Source: Harmothoe impar (lineage: Eukaryota; Annelida; Polychaeta; Phyllodocida; Polynoidae). Taken from it: a stretch of DNA of 64,000 nt. Location: assembly GCA_947462335.1 (NCBI GenBank), contig OX381720.1, forward strand, positions 47,356,981 to 47,420,980, given 5' to 3'. A program made the position numbers and the translations under genes. Under the pieces are notes generated by a model, which did no database searches, was not told where the DNA came from, and saw nothing but the letters and a program-made list of their open reading frames with translations. Positions 42,382 to 52,575 of this stretch are shown piece after piece; within the stretch, counting starts at the first letter, position 1, and each line of letters starts with the position of its first letter.

Positions 42382-43161
42382 CTACATATTCATACCCGTG
42401 TTCTAAGTGTTTTTTTAGAAAAAAGCGATCTACTCACCCATTTTTTTTAGACAAACTCCTATTAGCAGGTAACCCCTGTATAAACCATACTGCAAAGATC
42501 TGCTACTTCGAGCGTCCGCCTCGTGACTGATAGTGTACAACAAGACGAAGTGGGCAGAGGTGAAGTACTGTTCCAAGAAAAATTGAGGCTCTTTATATAG
42601 CTGAGAGAGCGGCTAATCCGGATGTTCTAAGCTTGTTTTCACCTAGAGCCCCACCCTCTTCCAGAGAGGAATCAAATTGCTTTTCACCTGGACCCTTCCA
42701 CCCCTCATCCATCAGCATGAAAAGAGGGATAACAAGTGTAACGTGCGCTACATGTATATGGGATTATAGCTGGTGAAGAGATAAAGCCAGGTCAACTGTG
42801 TATACAAAGACTACAGGAGGTGATTAACGACAGGTGTGACGCGCCAGCCCGTGGACGGATTATCTTCTAAGCTGACGCTTATTCAACTAGCCAGCTGCCG
42901 TCCTCTCCACTCACCACGGCAAGAGGAGGTGCTTTTGTTTTACACTTAAGTCGCTTACCACATGTACTCGTCTCTACCTCACAGACAGACACCCTCTCGC
43001 TTGCTTCACGACCCCTGTAGCTTTTTTTGTATACACACTCTAATCTCATAACCCCCTGATCCGTTATACAGGTAACGGGTATTCTCTTTTAAATAGCTGC
43101 CAGTCAGCCTGCGGCAGCTGAAAACGACGGTAAGTAGCTTAGCTCTAGAAGCAAGAAGGCG

Positions 43162-43169
43162 TATATAAG
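43162..43169 (+). promoter_or_regulatory. TATA box candidate upstream of the 288-codon frame
   Basis: TATATAAG about 345 bp before the first ATG. The mirror is at 47883-47890. Other TATA-like motifs occur at about 42593-42600 (TTTATATAG). Confidence 0.4.
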
Positions 43170-43506
43170 GAGGCTGACACGTGTATAGGCGCCTTATAAG
43201 TCGGCAGGGGGTAAATACTAGTGAAAAAGGAAGGCAGGTGTGCAGGTAGCTTTCTAACAGACACGTGTGTGCACTAAGCTGCTTAAGTCTAAACCCACCT
43301 GCAGTAGTCAGGTAGCATGTGAAAACTTACTTAACAGATCTCTTAATTGAGTAGAGACTCTGTACTGAGAGAGTCTTTTCAGCCGTTTAAGAGGATTATC
43401 TAGGACAGGGTACATAAGGAGTGAAACGACGCTCTCACCCATCACACTTTCTCGACCCGCCCTTCATCATCGTAGCATCGTCCACTCTACGCTCGCTCAG
43501 AATGTT

Positions 43507-44373
43507 ATGATGGTTAGTTCTGCTATTTTCAGCTACTTTTCTTATCGAAGTGTTGACGCTACAGAGCATCGAAACTCTCTCCAAATGAGTCCAAGAAAGA
43601 AAAAGCAACTTCCACTTGAAGCAGGAAGAGAAACAGTGCCCTATGATGCATGTGAGGTAAAGAAACATTGGAAGGACGTCACCAAGGAGCAATGGATAGA
43701 AGCATGCTTCAACTTCATCGGAACGGAAGTAGTTTCATTTGGACAGAGGGAGAAGATTTTGTTGGAGCTATTTTTCTTAGCTCTGTATACTTGGCCTGAC
43801 TGTGGTGAAATTCCTTCAGGTATTTGTTCAGTCTTCGCCATAGAAGTTATCAGGTCTTTGAAGGAGCTTCGATATATGCAAGGCACTCACGAGGAGATTG
43901 TTCAGAAAATGACGGAATTCGAAACAGGAGAAGACACAATATGGTGCGAGGAGACGACATATACGGACGATGATCTGGAGTACATCATTTGTAGCCCGTT
44001 GGAACATTATGTTAAAGACTTTGAGGACATGCTAGACAGCACTGAGATGAACCCGAAAGAGAGATCCCTTACTGCACAGAAAGAGGCCAAAGCTGTGTTG
44101 GAAAAGCTCAAGTTTGGTCAAGGATTCACTCTTCAAAGCAGCTGTGTGAGTGTGATAAAAGGCCTTGTGTTGAAACATCCAGACATGAAGTTTTCGCGTG
44201 CTGTCGACACACTTCCTTTGCCTGAACTGATGATGAACATGATCGATCCCATCGTACCAACATGTTTCGACTCTGCCAATTGTCCCATGTATAAAATGGT
44301 TTCAAGTTTTGCCCGTGGCCGATGGCTAAACGATCCACTGAAGTCAGAAAACCTCCTTGATTTAATCAACTGA
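43507..44373 (+). CDS. Unknown protein, 288 aa (left arm copy)
   Basis: Not recognised. The frame starts ATGATGG (the second ATG has A at -3 and G at +4); a further in-frame ATG at 43585 begins MSPRKKKQLP, a basic nuclear-localisation-like stretch. The rest is mainly acidic and looks largely helical. It has a Trp/Phe-rich segment at about residues 55-100 (HWKDVTKEQWIEACF, LELFFLALYTW), an acidic patch at about 135-160 and several scattered Cys. I see no signal peptide, membrane span, zinc finger or known enzymatic motif. The frame is intact and identical in the right arm, so it is either under selection or very recently duplicated. It is the only sizeable gene candidate of the element and may act in its replication, regulation or packaging; that is conjecture. 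Confidence 0.65.
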   Translation: MMVSSAIFSYFSYRSVDATEHRNSLQMSPRKKKQLPLEAGRETVPYDACEVKKHWKDVTKEQWIEACFNFIGTEVVSFGQREKILLELFFLALYTWPDCGEIPSGICSVFAIEVIRSLKELRYMQGTHEEIVQKMTEFETGEDTIWCEETTYTDDDLEYIICSPLEHYVKDFEDMLDSTEMNPKERSLTAQKEAKAVLEKLKFGQGFTLQSSCVSVIKGLVLKHPDMKFSRAVDTLPLPELMMNMIDPIVPTCFDSANCPMYKMVSSFARGRWLNDPLKSENLLDLIN

Positions 44374-44439
44374 CTAAATGTATTTTCTCATACTAGTATT
44401 AGTAGCATTAGTAATAGCAGCTACTCAGTCTCGTGCAGC

Positions 44440-44656
44440 ACAAGCAGCAGCATCTGTCAGCAGCATCCGTGACATCGTCAGCAGCAGCAGCAGCTGCACG
44501 AGCAGCACAAGCAGCAGCATCTGTCAACAGCATCCGTGACATCGTCAGCAACTGCAGCAGCTGCACGAGCAGCACAAGCAGCAGCAGCTGTCAGCAGCTG
44601 CAGCAGCTGCACGAGCAGCACAAGCAGCAGCACCAACAGCAGCAGCAACAGCAAAT

Positions 44657-44691
<35 letters not shown>

Positions 44692-44695
44692 GCGG
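44440..44695 (+). repeat. CAG-rich tandem repeat
   Basis: Four imperfect units built on CTGCACGAGCAGCACAAGCA and CATCCGTGACATCGTCAGCA, ending in a (CAG)n tract of about eleven triplets. Open in several frames (Gln, Ser, Ala), which I treat as repeat artefacts. Mirrored at 46357-46612. Confidence 0.9.
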
Positions 44696-45396
44696 TGTGG
44701 ACCACTAAATTCGAGATGGCGACATGTCTGTTTCTTAGAATCGACATTCGACATGAGGCCTAGTGACATTTGACATGAAGCTTGAAAAACATAGTGACAG
44801 GTGACATGAGCAATTCTTAAAATCGACATGAGATATGAGCATAATTAAGCGACATCGACATGTGCCATGGCTATTTTTTTTTAAGACAAACGCCATAGAC
44901 TCCTCATTCAAACCCCCACTAGTAGTGCTCTATAAGCGCAAGCTTTGCCTTAAGAGAGCTGTGGCTGTGAACCCTCTCCTCCCCCCGTACACACAGGTAA
45001 ATATCAGAGTCAGCCAATGTCGCCAATACTACTCTCATACAAGGGTCAGGCACTGCTGGACTATAATAGATGGGTCAAGGACCATTCTACTGAGGGTCAG
45101 GCTAGGCTGGACATTCAATAACAGGCTGGACTTTGGCAAACTTGCTTGAAAGTCTGGCCAGCAAGAGTCCGTTGAAGGACTATACGGTAAAAAGGCTGCT
45201 GTTACAGTCAAGATACTCATATTTCAAGCCCAGAAAACTGTAATTAGCTTTCCAAGTTGTTTATTTAACAATATCCTGGCCTAGCAAGAAGCTGTCAGAT
45301 GACATCTAAGAAAAATGGGGCTGTTAATTGATCAAGAGAGCTACATTGTTACAGAGTCCTATTCCTCTTTTGAGGTGGGACCAAATTTGAAAAAAG

Positions 45397-45402
45397 AATA
45401 AA
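45397..45402 (+). terminator. Polyadenylation signal candidate
   Basis: AATAAA in an A-rich context ~1 kb past the 288-codon frame and ~125 bp before the palindrome axis. The mirror is at 45650-45655. Position suits arm-by-arm transcript ends. Confidence 0.35.
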
Positions 45403-45507
45403 CTCAAAAAAAAAGCCTTAAGATTGAAACAGTTGTAGATGACAAATTTAATGAGGAAGTCGTATTAATTAGTTTACAAATAGCCGCTGCACGAGCAGCA
45501 CAAGCAG

Positions 45508-45544
45508 CAGCTGACACTAGTGTCAGCTGCAGCAGCTGCACGAG
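45508..45544. repeat. Loop (tip) of the large palindrome
   Basis: 37 bp unpaired tip. The first 22 bp are themselves a perfect small palindrome centred on ACTAGT. The flanking arm ends carry GCTGCACGAGCAGCACAAGC, the unit of the CAG-rich repeat ~900 bp away. Confidence 0.85.
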
Positions 45545-46360
45545 CTGCTTGTGCTGCTCGTGCAGCGGCTATTTGTAAACTAATTAATACGACTTCCTCA
45601 TTAAATTTGTCATCTACAACTGTTTCAATCTTAAGGCTTTTTTTTTGAGTTTATTCTTTTTTCAAATTTGGTCCCACCTCAAAAGAGGAATAGGACTCTG
45701 TAACAATGTAGCTCTCTTGATCAATTAACAGCCCCATTTTTCTTAGATGTCATCTGACAGCTTCTTGCTAGGCCAGGATATTGTTAAATAAACAACTTGG
45801 AAAGCTAATTACAGTTTTCTGGGCTTGAAATATGAGTATCTTGACTGTAACAGCAGCCTTTTTACCGTATAGTCCTTCAACGGACTCTTGCTGGCCAGAC
45901 TTTCAAGCAAGTTTGCCAAAGTCCAGCCTGTTATTGAATGTCCAGCCTAGCCTGACCCTCAGTAGAATGGTCCTTGACCCATCTATTATAGTCCAGCAGT
46001 GCCTGACCCTTGTATGAGAGTAGTATTGGCGACATTGGCTGACTCTGATATTTACCTGTGTGTACGGGGGGAGGAGAGGGTTCACAGCCACAGCTCTCTT
46101 AAGGCAAAGCTTGCGCTTATAGAGCACTACTAGTGGGGGTTTGAATGAGGAGTCTATGGCGTTTGTCTTAAAAAAAAATAGCCATGGCACATGTCGATGT
46201 CGCTTAATTATGCTCATATCTCATGTCGATTTTAAGAATTGCTCATGTCACCTGTCACTATGTTTTTCAAGCTTCATGTCAAATGTCACTAGGCCTCATG
46301 TCGAATGTCGATTCTAAGAAACAGACATGTCGCCATCTCGAATTTAGTGGTCCACACCGC

Positions 46361-46395
<35 letters not shown>

Positions 46396-46678
46396 ATTTG
46401 CTGTTGCTGCTGCTGTTGGTGCTGCTGCTTGTGCTGCTCGTGCAGCTGCTGCAGCTGCTGACAGCTGCTGCTGCTTGTGCTGCTCGTGCAGCTGCTGCAG
46501 TTGCTGACGATGTCACGGATGCTGTTGACAGATGCTGCTGCTTGTGCTGCTCGTGCAGCTGCTGCTGCTGCTGACGATGTCACGGATGCTGCTGACAGAT
46601 GCTGCTGCTTGTGCTGCACGAGACTGAGTAGCTGCTATTACTAATGCTACTAATACTAGTATGAGAAAATACATTTAG

Positions 46679-47545
46679 TCAGTTGATTAAATCAAGGAGG
46701 TTTTCTGACTTCAGTGGATCGTTTAGCCATCGGCCACGGGCAAAACTTGAAACCATTTTATACATGGGACAATTGGCAGAGTCGAAACATGTTGGTACGA
46801 TGGGATCGATCATGTTCATCATCAGTTCAGGCAAAGGAAGTGTGTCGACAGCACGCGAAAACTTCATGTCTGGATGTTTCAACACAAGGCCTTTTATCAC
46901 ACTCACACAGCTGCTTTGAAGAGTGAATCCTTGACCAAACTTGAGCTTTTCCAACACAGCTTTGGCCTCTTTCTGTGCAGTAAGGGATCTCTCTTTCGGG
47001 TTCATCTCAGTGCTGTCTAGCATGTCCTCAAAGTCTTTAACATAATGTTCCAACGGGCTACAAATGATGTACTCCAGATCATCGTCCGTATATGTCGTCT
47101 CCTCGCACCATATTGTGTCTTCTCCTGTTTCGAATTCCGTCATTTTCTGAACAATCTCCTCGTGAGTGCCTTGCATATATCGAAGCTCCTTCAAAGACCT
47201 GATAACTTCTATGGCGAAGACTGAACAAATACCTGAAGGAATTTCACCACAGTCAGGCCAAGTATACAGAGCTAAGAAAAATAGCTCCAACAAAATCTTC
47301 TCCCTCTGTCCAAATGAAACTACTTCCGTTCCGATGAAGTTGAAGCATGCTTCTATCCATTGCTCCTTGGTGACGTCCTTCCAATGTTTCTTTACCTCAC
47401 ATGCATCATAGGGCACTGTTTCTCTTCCTGCTTCAAGTGGAAGTTGCTTTTTCTTTCTTGGACTCATTTGGAGAGAGTTTCGATGCTCTGTAGCGTCAAC
47501 ACTTCGATAAGAAAAGTAGCTGAAAATAGCAGAACTAACCATCAT
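46679..47545 (-). CDS. Unknown protein, 288 aa (right arm copy)
   Basis: Identical in translation to the left-arm frame at 43507-44373 and facing it, so the two copies are convergent across the palindrome tip. The same upstream TATA candidate and start options apply in mirror image. Function unknown; see the left-arm entry. Confidence 0.65.
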   Translation of the reverse strand: MMVSSAIFSYFSYRSVDATEHRNSLQMSPRKKKQLPLEAGRETVPYDACEVKKHWKDVTKEQWIEACFNFIGTEVVSFGQREKILLELFFLALYTWPDCGEIPSGICSVFAIEVIRSLKELRYMQGTHEEIVQKMTEFETGEDTIWCEETTYTDDDLEYIICSPLEHYVKDFEDMLDSTEMNPKERSLTAQKEAKAVLEKLKFGQGFTLQSSCVSVIKGLVLKHPDMKFSRAVDTLPLPELMMNMIDPIVPTCFDSANCPMYKMVSSFARGRWLNDPLKSENLLDLIN

Positions 47546-49558
47546 AACATTCTGAGCGAGCGTAGAGTGGACGATGCTACGATGATGAAGGGCGGGTCGA
47601 GAAAGTGTGATGGGTGAGAGCGTCGTTTCACTCCTTATGTACCCTGTCCTAGATAATCCTCTTAAACGGCTGAAAAGACTCTCTCAGTACAGAGTCTCTA
47701 CTCAATTAAGAGATCTGTTAAGTAAGTTTTCACATGCTACCTGACTACTGCAGGTGGGTTTAGACTTAAGCAGCTTAGTGCACACACGTGTCTGTTAGAA
47801 AGCTACCTGCACACCTGCCTTCCTTTTTCACTAGTATTTACCCCCTGCCGACTTATAAGGCGCCTATACACGTGTCAGCCTCCTTATATACGCCTTCTTG
47901 CTTCTAGAGCTAAGCTACTTACCGTCGTTTTCAGCTGCCGCAGGCTGACTGGCAGCTATTTAAAAGAGAATACCCGTTACCTGTATAACGGATCAGGGGG
48001 TTATGAGATTAGAGTGTGTATACAAAAAAAGCTACAGGGGTCGTGAAGCAAGCGAGAGGGTGTCTGTCTGTGAGGTAGAGACGAGTACATGTGGTAAGCG
48101 ACTTAAGTGTAAAACAAAAGCACCTCCTCTTGCCGTGGTGAGTGGAGAGGACGGCAGCTGGCTAGTTGAATAAGCGTCAGCTTAGAAGATAATCCGTCCA
48201 CGGGCTGGCGCGTCACACCTGTCGTTAATCACCTCCTGTAGTCTTTGTATACACAGTTGACCTGGCTTTATCTCTTCACCAGCTATAATCCCATATACAT
48301 GTAGCGCACGTTACACTTGTTATCCCTCTTTTCATGCTGATGGATGAGGGGTGGAAGGGTCCAGGTGAAAAGCAATTTGATTCCTCTCTGGAAGAGGGTG
48401 GGGCTCTAGGTGAAAACAAGCTTAGAACATCCGGATTAGCCGCTCTCTCAGCTATATAAAGAGCCTCAATTTTTCTTGGAACAGTACTTCACCTCTGCCC
48501 ACTTCGTCTTGTTGTACACTATCAGTCACGAGGCGGACGCTCGAAGTAGCAGATCTTTGCAGTATGGTTTATACAGGGGTTACCTGCTAATAGGAGTTTG
48601 TCTAAAAAAAATGGGTGAGTAGATCGCTTTTTTCTAAAAAAACACTTAGAACACGGGTATGAATATGTAGCACTGTAAATAGTTAGTGTGAGTACACAGT
48701 AGAATCTACGGTACTATAGTCTTAACTGTCTAAAGACTGTGGAGCGCGTTAATGTGCGGTCTCCTTACTAATTTCACTTGACCAGGCTGGCAGGGTCAAC
48801 TAGTCTAGGTAATTGCAACCACAAGGGTGGCTACTCAAGATCCAAGTAGACCTACTACTACGAGATTGTCTTTTGACCACTCTGCCGCCTGGTGATTACA
48901 TGCTCTAGTCTAGCTCGCCATACCCTAGTATAGTTCTCCGCTCTTTTCGTCAGATGGCGCCACAATAGGATTTTTGTACATTTCTACGATACTCGCGAAC
49001 ATTTTAAACGCATAATGAACTATATAAGCAACAAAGCACACTTCTAATATATTGAATATAAAAAACCGCGCTCATCATCCCTCTAATCGCATTTTCCAGC
49101 CGCCGGCCAGCTGACTGCTGACGACAGGAGAGGGTGATTTTTTTTCTTTAGATTTAAGCCGCTTACCACACGCGCGCCCTCTAGTCACAGACAGAGTGAC
49201 AGAAAGGGAGGGGGTCGCTTTGTTCACGCTACCTGTAGTTGTTTTTCTATACACACTCTAAGCCCATGACCTGCTAATCCTTTATACAGGTAACACGTGT
49301 TCAACTAATTACACTATTGTATGACAGTCGGTACACGGATTAATTTTAAACCACCCTCCCATCTGGATCCATGTCTGGTGGGTAGAAGGATCCAGCTGAA
49401 AAGCGTGATTAGGGCTTTTGTTTCTCTTATGATAGCAGCAGGTCAGCATGCGACAGCTGAAAATGTCAGACTAAGTCGAATTGTTTGTTTACAAACAGTC
49501 ACGTGTCACGTGGTGTTGTTTACAAACAAGAGAGCCACGTGGTGTTGTTTACAAACAA

Positions 49559-49873
49559 ACCCTAAGTAGGTCACGTTACCCTAGTTACCAGAATGCCGGC
49601 TTCTGATTGGCTGAGCCTAAGTAGGTCACGTGACGTAAGTAAGTCACGTTACCATGGTTACCAGAATGCCGGCCTCTGATTGGCTGAGAGCTTCTAAGTA
49701 GGTCAGTAGGTTACCCAGAATGCACCACTAATCCCCTAAGTAGGTCACTTCCGGTCACGTGACCAAATGGAGGCCTCTGATTGGCTGCAGGGTTACCCAG
49801 AATGCACCACTAATCCCCTAAGTAGGTCACTTCCGGTCACGTGACCAAATGGAGGCCTCTGATTGGCTGCAGG
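49559..49873 (-). promoter_or_regulatory. Tandem regulatory modules, right terminus
   Basis: Mirror of 41179-41493: CCAAT, E-box and ETS-like motifs in 82 bp tandem units next to the right end of the element. Confidence 0.65.
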
Positions 49874-49932
49874 TCGATTGAGTAATAAACAGTACTTAAC
49901 TATAGTCCCGTTCCGATACATACAATACTACT

Positions 49933-49938
49933 CGCTGC
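49933..49938. repeat. Target-site duplication CGCTGC, right
   Basis: Exact partner of 41114-41119. Confidence 0.85.
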
Positions 49939-50088
49939 ATTGATGTATCATGCCATTCAGGAGTGTCTGGACCCAAAAGGGTTGATCAGATGCAGAAACG
50001 CAGTACCAGCGAGTTAATCGCCAGTACTGCATTCATGCCCCATATTGATGCACAGGCAGTAAAGCATAATGTTGACGTTAAAGGGTTA

Positions 50089-50791
50089 CGGAGGTATGTG
50101 CCATACAGTCTACACGCATGGAGGCCCCAGCCTCAATGAACAGACACCTCCATAGGCCTCACCTGTTTACATTGCCTAACCAAGCCAGGTGACCCTTACG
50201 ACCCATGGTACAGGCCTTAAGGCACAGTTCCCACCCTCCCAACGCCTTCACCTGAGTCCTTAAAGGCACCTCTATGGGCAGTCTGGTGGCATGGGCGTTA
50301 AGGTATAGTGAGGGCTTTTGAAAATGTCTACTGAAATGTTAGTCCTTTTTGATGTTATGGTGGATGAGTAAGTATAATACATGTGTTTTACACACACTTG
50401 CCTCTTGTTGCTATATCCAGCTTATGCAAGCATGGGCTACATAGTGCAGGAGTTAGATGGGTGGTGACCGGAGGAATGTTTCCAGCTGTTGACCACAAGG
50501 GACCAAAAGCCTGTCTTCTATTTGTATTAGGGCGGGGGGGGGGGGAGACGTAGTAGAGACTGTTCTATATTTCAAGAAGAAACACATAGGGATGTCTGTG
50601 CAGCTACCTGTCTTCATCGTACATAAGGGAGAGTAGGCATTATATGGGGTAGGTGGTCTATACATACATTCATGGCAAAGTAAATGGAGGTCCCTACCCA
50701 GATACCTACCACGGGTATATCCGATATATAGCCATGAATTCTGAGAGCTGTCCTCCCACAAATGTCCCTTTGCACTTATATACATATATGT
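50089..50791. other. Noncoding, nothing recognised
   Basis: Contains a short G run near 50533-50547; no supported gene. Confidence 0.55.
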
Positions 50792-50994
50792 TTAACCCTT
50801 TAGGAAAGGTCTGCATATTGCGCCAATGCACTAAGAACTATGTTCTTGATAACTCGGCAGCGCTGCATGTATGCATTATTCTGATCCTTCCGATGTATAT
50901 CAACCCCGTAGGGTGAGTACGATGCCAGCGATCAGGACTGCATTTATGCATCATGCTAACACATAACCATACTACTGTGCTGCTCTTAAAGGGA
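50792..50994. mobile_element. TTAA-type short palindromic element (MITE), copy 7
   Basis: TTAACCCTTTAGGAAAGG start, GCGCTGCATGTATGCATTATTC and GGACTGCATTTATGCATCATGC inside, CTGCTCTTAAAGGG end. The first half is shortened. Confidence 0.65.
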
Positions 50995-52314
50995 TACATA
51001 CATATAGAGGAGCGTCCACCAGTGATGTGGGCTGCGGTGGGGGATGGAGGGGCTGGTGGCCTCTATAAGGCCAGGGGTCAATGTGACATACATGAATCTT
51101 GGTGTCATGGACATAATGCCACAGTGACAGGTGCAGAATGGGCCTGGCCCTTAATCAATATGGAACTGGTCTACAGGCTATACACGCTGTAAACGGGTGG
51201 TACACTGCTATGTGGATGTGGTACTATGTAGAATGTGTATACACACTATATAGAACGCTGTGGTCTTGGGCCAAACTTCATGAAATGCAGCCAAGTTGGA
51301 TGCTCCCCAAGGAACAACTAGTGGGAAATCCTCAGTTGTTAATGATGAGAGTACTTCTCTGTATGTTGCCGAAATCTATGCGAGAACAGTGTGAGAAGAG
51401 TGGTTATTATTGTAATTTGCTGATATCACAGGTCATGAAATACTGGGCTGGGTTATTTCATACAGCCCATTCCGTTAAGAACGAGTAATTCACGGCAATT
51501 GAATGGCTATTTTATGTCAACCATACTGCTCTTGAAATAGCTGGTTTTTATTCTAGAGTGGGAGAAATGTTACAAATCCCATAAATAAGATATATAAATA
51601 CAAACACCAAAAGCGCATATAGATCTGCTGGCAAATCAAAACACAGCCTTGGGGAGTGAATGTTCACTCCTTCTCCTGATCGACCAATCCTCTATACATA
51701 AAGTGCTGAACGCTCGGGTAGCTGGAGCTAGTTGTGTGGGAAAGAAAGAAGGGCAATAAACTCCCAATATTGTGATATGGAGGTTTCAGACAATGCTCAG
51801 TGACAGGCTATTATTCTGCTGCCCGCGGCCCCTGTCGGCGGTAGGCAGGTTTTTGTTGTTTTATTTTGTGTGTTTTGGAATGGGGGTGATGGAGGGGACA
51901 TGGGGGGCTGTTGCTAGACCGGTGGAGAATGTGGCACGGTATATACATTCAAAATAATATTCTGCGAGCTTTCAATTGTATGAATGATACCTGTCTTATT
52001 TATGAAAGGAATAATATTAATTTTTTTCCTCTCTTTGAGGGACATGCCATTGTGACCTGTTAATATCTTAGGCAATGCGGCATTTCATTAGCGGTAGATC
52101 ATCTAATGTGCAAACAGTGTCTCGCCATGCCTCTCAGCCAGAAATAATGGGAGGCTTATATGATATGTGCATGAAATAACACCAGGATGTAATGTCTGCT
52201 AATAGGCCAAGCGCCATGCCTTGAACATGTTCCTGTTAGAGAAAGTTATATCCGACATTGGCTATATATAGAATCACAGGTAGAAAGAATGAAACAGGTG
52301 TGAGCGAGAATGAT
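50995..52314. other. Noncoding, nothing recognised
   Basis: Several ~60-116 codon frames occur, but none shows a family resemblance, and their codon use is not distinct from background. Confidence 0.5.
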
Positions 52315-52575
52315 TTAACCCTTTGAAGGTAGCCTACTTATTTAAAACTTAGTGCACCATACCCTGTCATCATGATGCATGTGTGCAGTTCTGGCTAGTA
52401 ACTATAGCCAATACTGCATTCATGCATCATACCGAAAACGTTGGGCTTGATACACTCCCGTCAGCATTATACAACAGAGCAGTACCACCGAGTTGCTCGA
52501 TGGTGCTGCATCGGTGCATCATGACGCCAAATCAACATGATGCCTTGAAGCATCAAGCCATCCTTAAAGGGTTTA
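52315..52575. mobile_element. TTAA-type short palindromic element (MITE), copy 8
   Basis: TTAACCCTTTGAAGGTAGCC start, ACTGCATTCATGCATCATACCG and GGTGCTGCATCGGTGCATCATG inside, CATCCTTAAAGGGTTTA end. Both hairpin units are present. Confidence 0.75.

Larger units (their letters stand above)
41120..49932. mobile_element. 8.8 kb palindromic Polinton/Maverick-like element
   Basis: Every position pairs with its complement at constant sum 91052: the ends (41120/49932), the 288-codon frames (43507-44373 / 46679-47545) and the tip (45507/45545). Arms are 4,388 bp and the loop 37 bp. Only a handful of single-base differences were seen, for example near 41128, 41669 and 41951. It starts 5'-AG, ends CT-3', and has an exact 6 bp target duplication. 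Long inverted termini, AG ends and a 6 bp duplication are Polinton traits, but no DNA polymerase B, integrase, ATPase or protease was found, so it would depend on a helper. The flanks outside the duplication are not mirrored, which argues against a simple sequencing foldback artefact. Confidence 0.8.
45545..49932 (-). repeat. Right arm of the large palindrome
   Basis: Inverted copy of 41120-45507, carrying mirrored copies of every arm feature: CAG-rich repeat (46357-46612), unknown gene (46679-47545), modules (49477-49873). Confidence 0.93.
41020..50088. mobile_element. TTAA-type short element (MITE), copy 6, split by the large palindrome
   Basis: Left half TTAACCCTTTAAGGATGACATG... ends at 41119. 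The right half resumes at 49933 with CGCTGCATTGATGTATCATGCC and ends CGTTAAAGGGTTAC. Removing 41120-49932 plus one 6 bp duplication restores a recognisable family member with both internal hairpin units. Confidence 0.8.

Noticed and set aside
43507..44373. Bcl-2-like or capsid protein identity for the 288-residue frame
   Set aside because: Viruses related to Polintons can carry such genes, but I could not find the expected motifs (no NWGR-type or jelly-roll pattern).
44433..44763. Gln/Ser/Ala-rich frames of 75-91 codons
   Set aside because: Products of the CAG-rich repeat; no frame is favoured and flanking sequence adds no domain.
44835..45149. 104-codon frame in each palindrome arm
   Set aside because: It has an ATG but no family resemblance, lies between repeat and poly-A signal, and is short enough to be chance.
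41120..49932. Palindrome as a sequencing or assembly foldback
   Set aside because: The flanks outside the 6 bp duplication are different on the two sides and together form one interrupted MITE; an artefact would mirror the flank too. Single-base differences between arms also exist.
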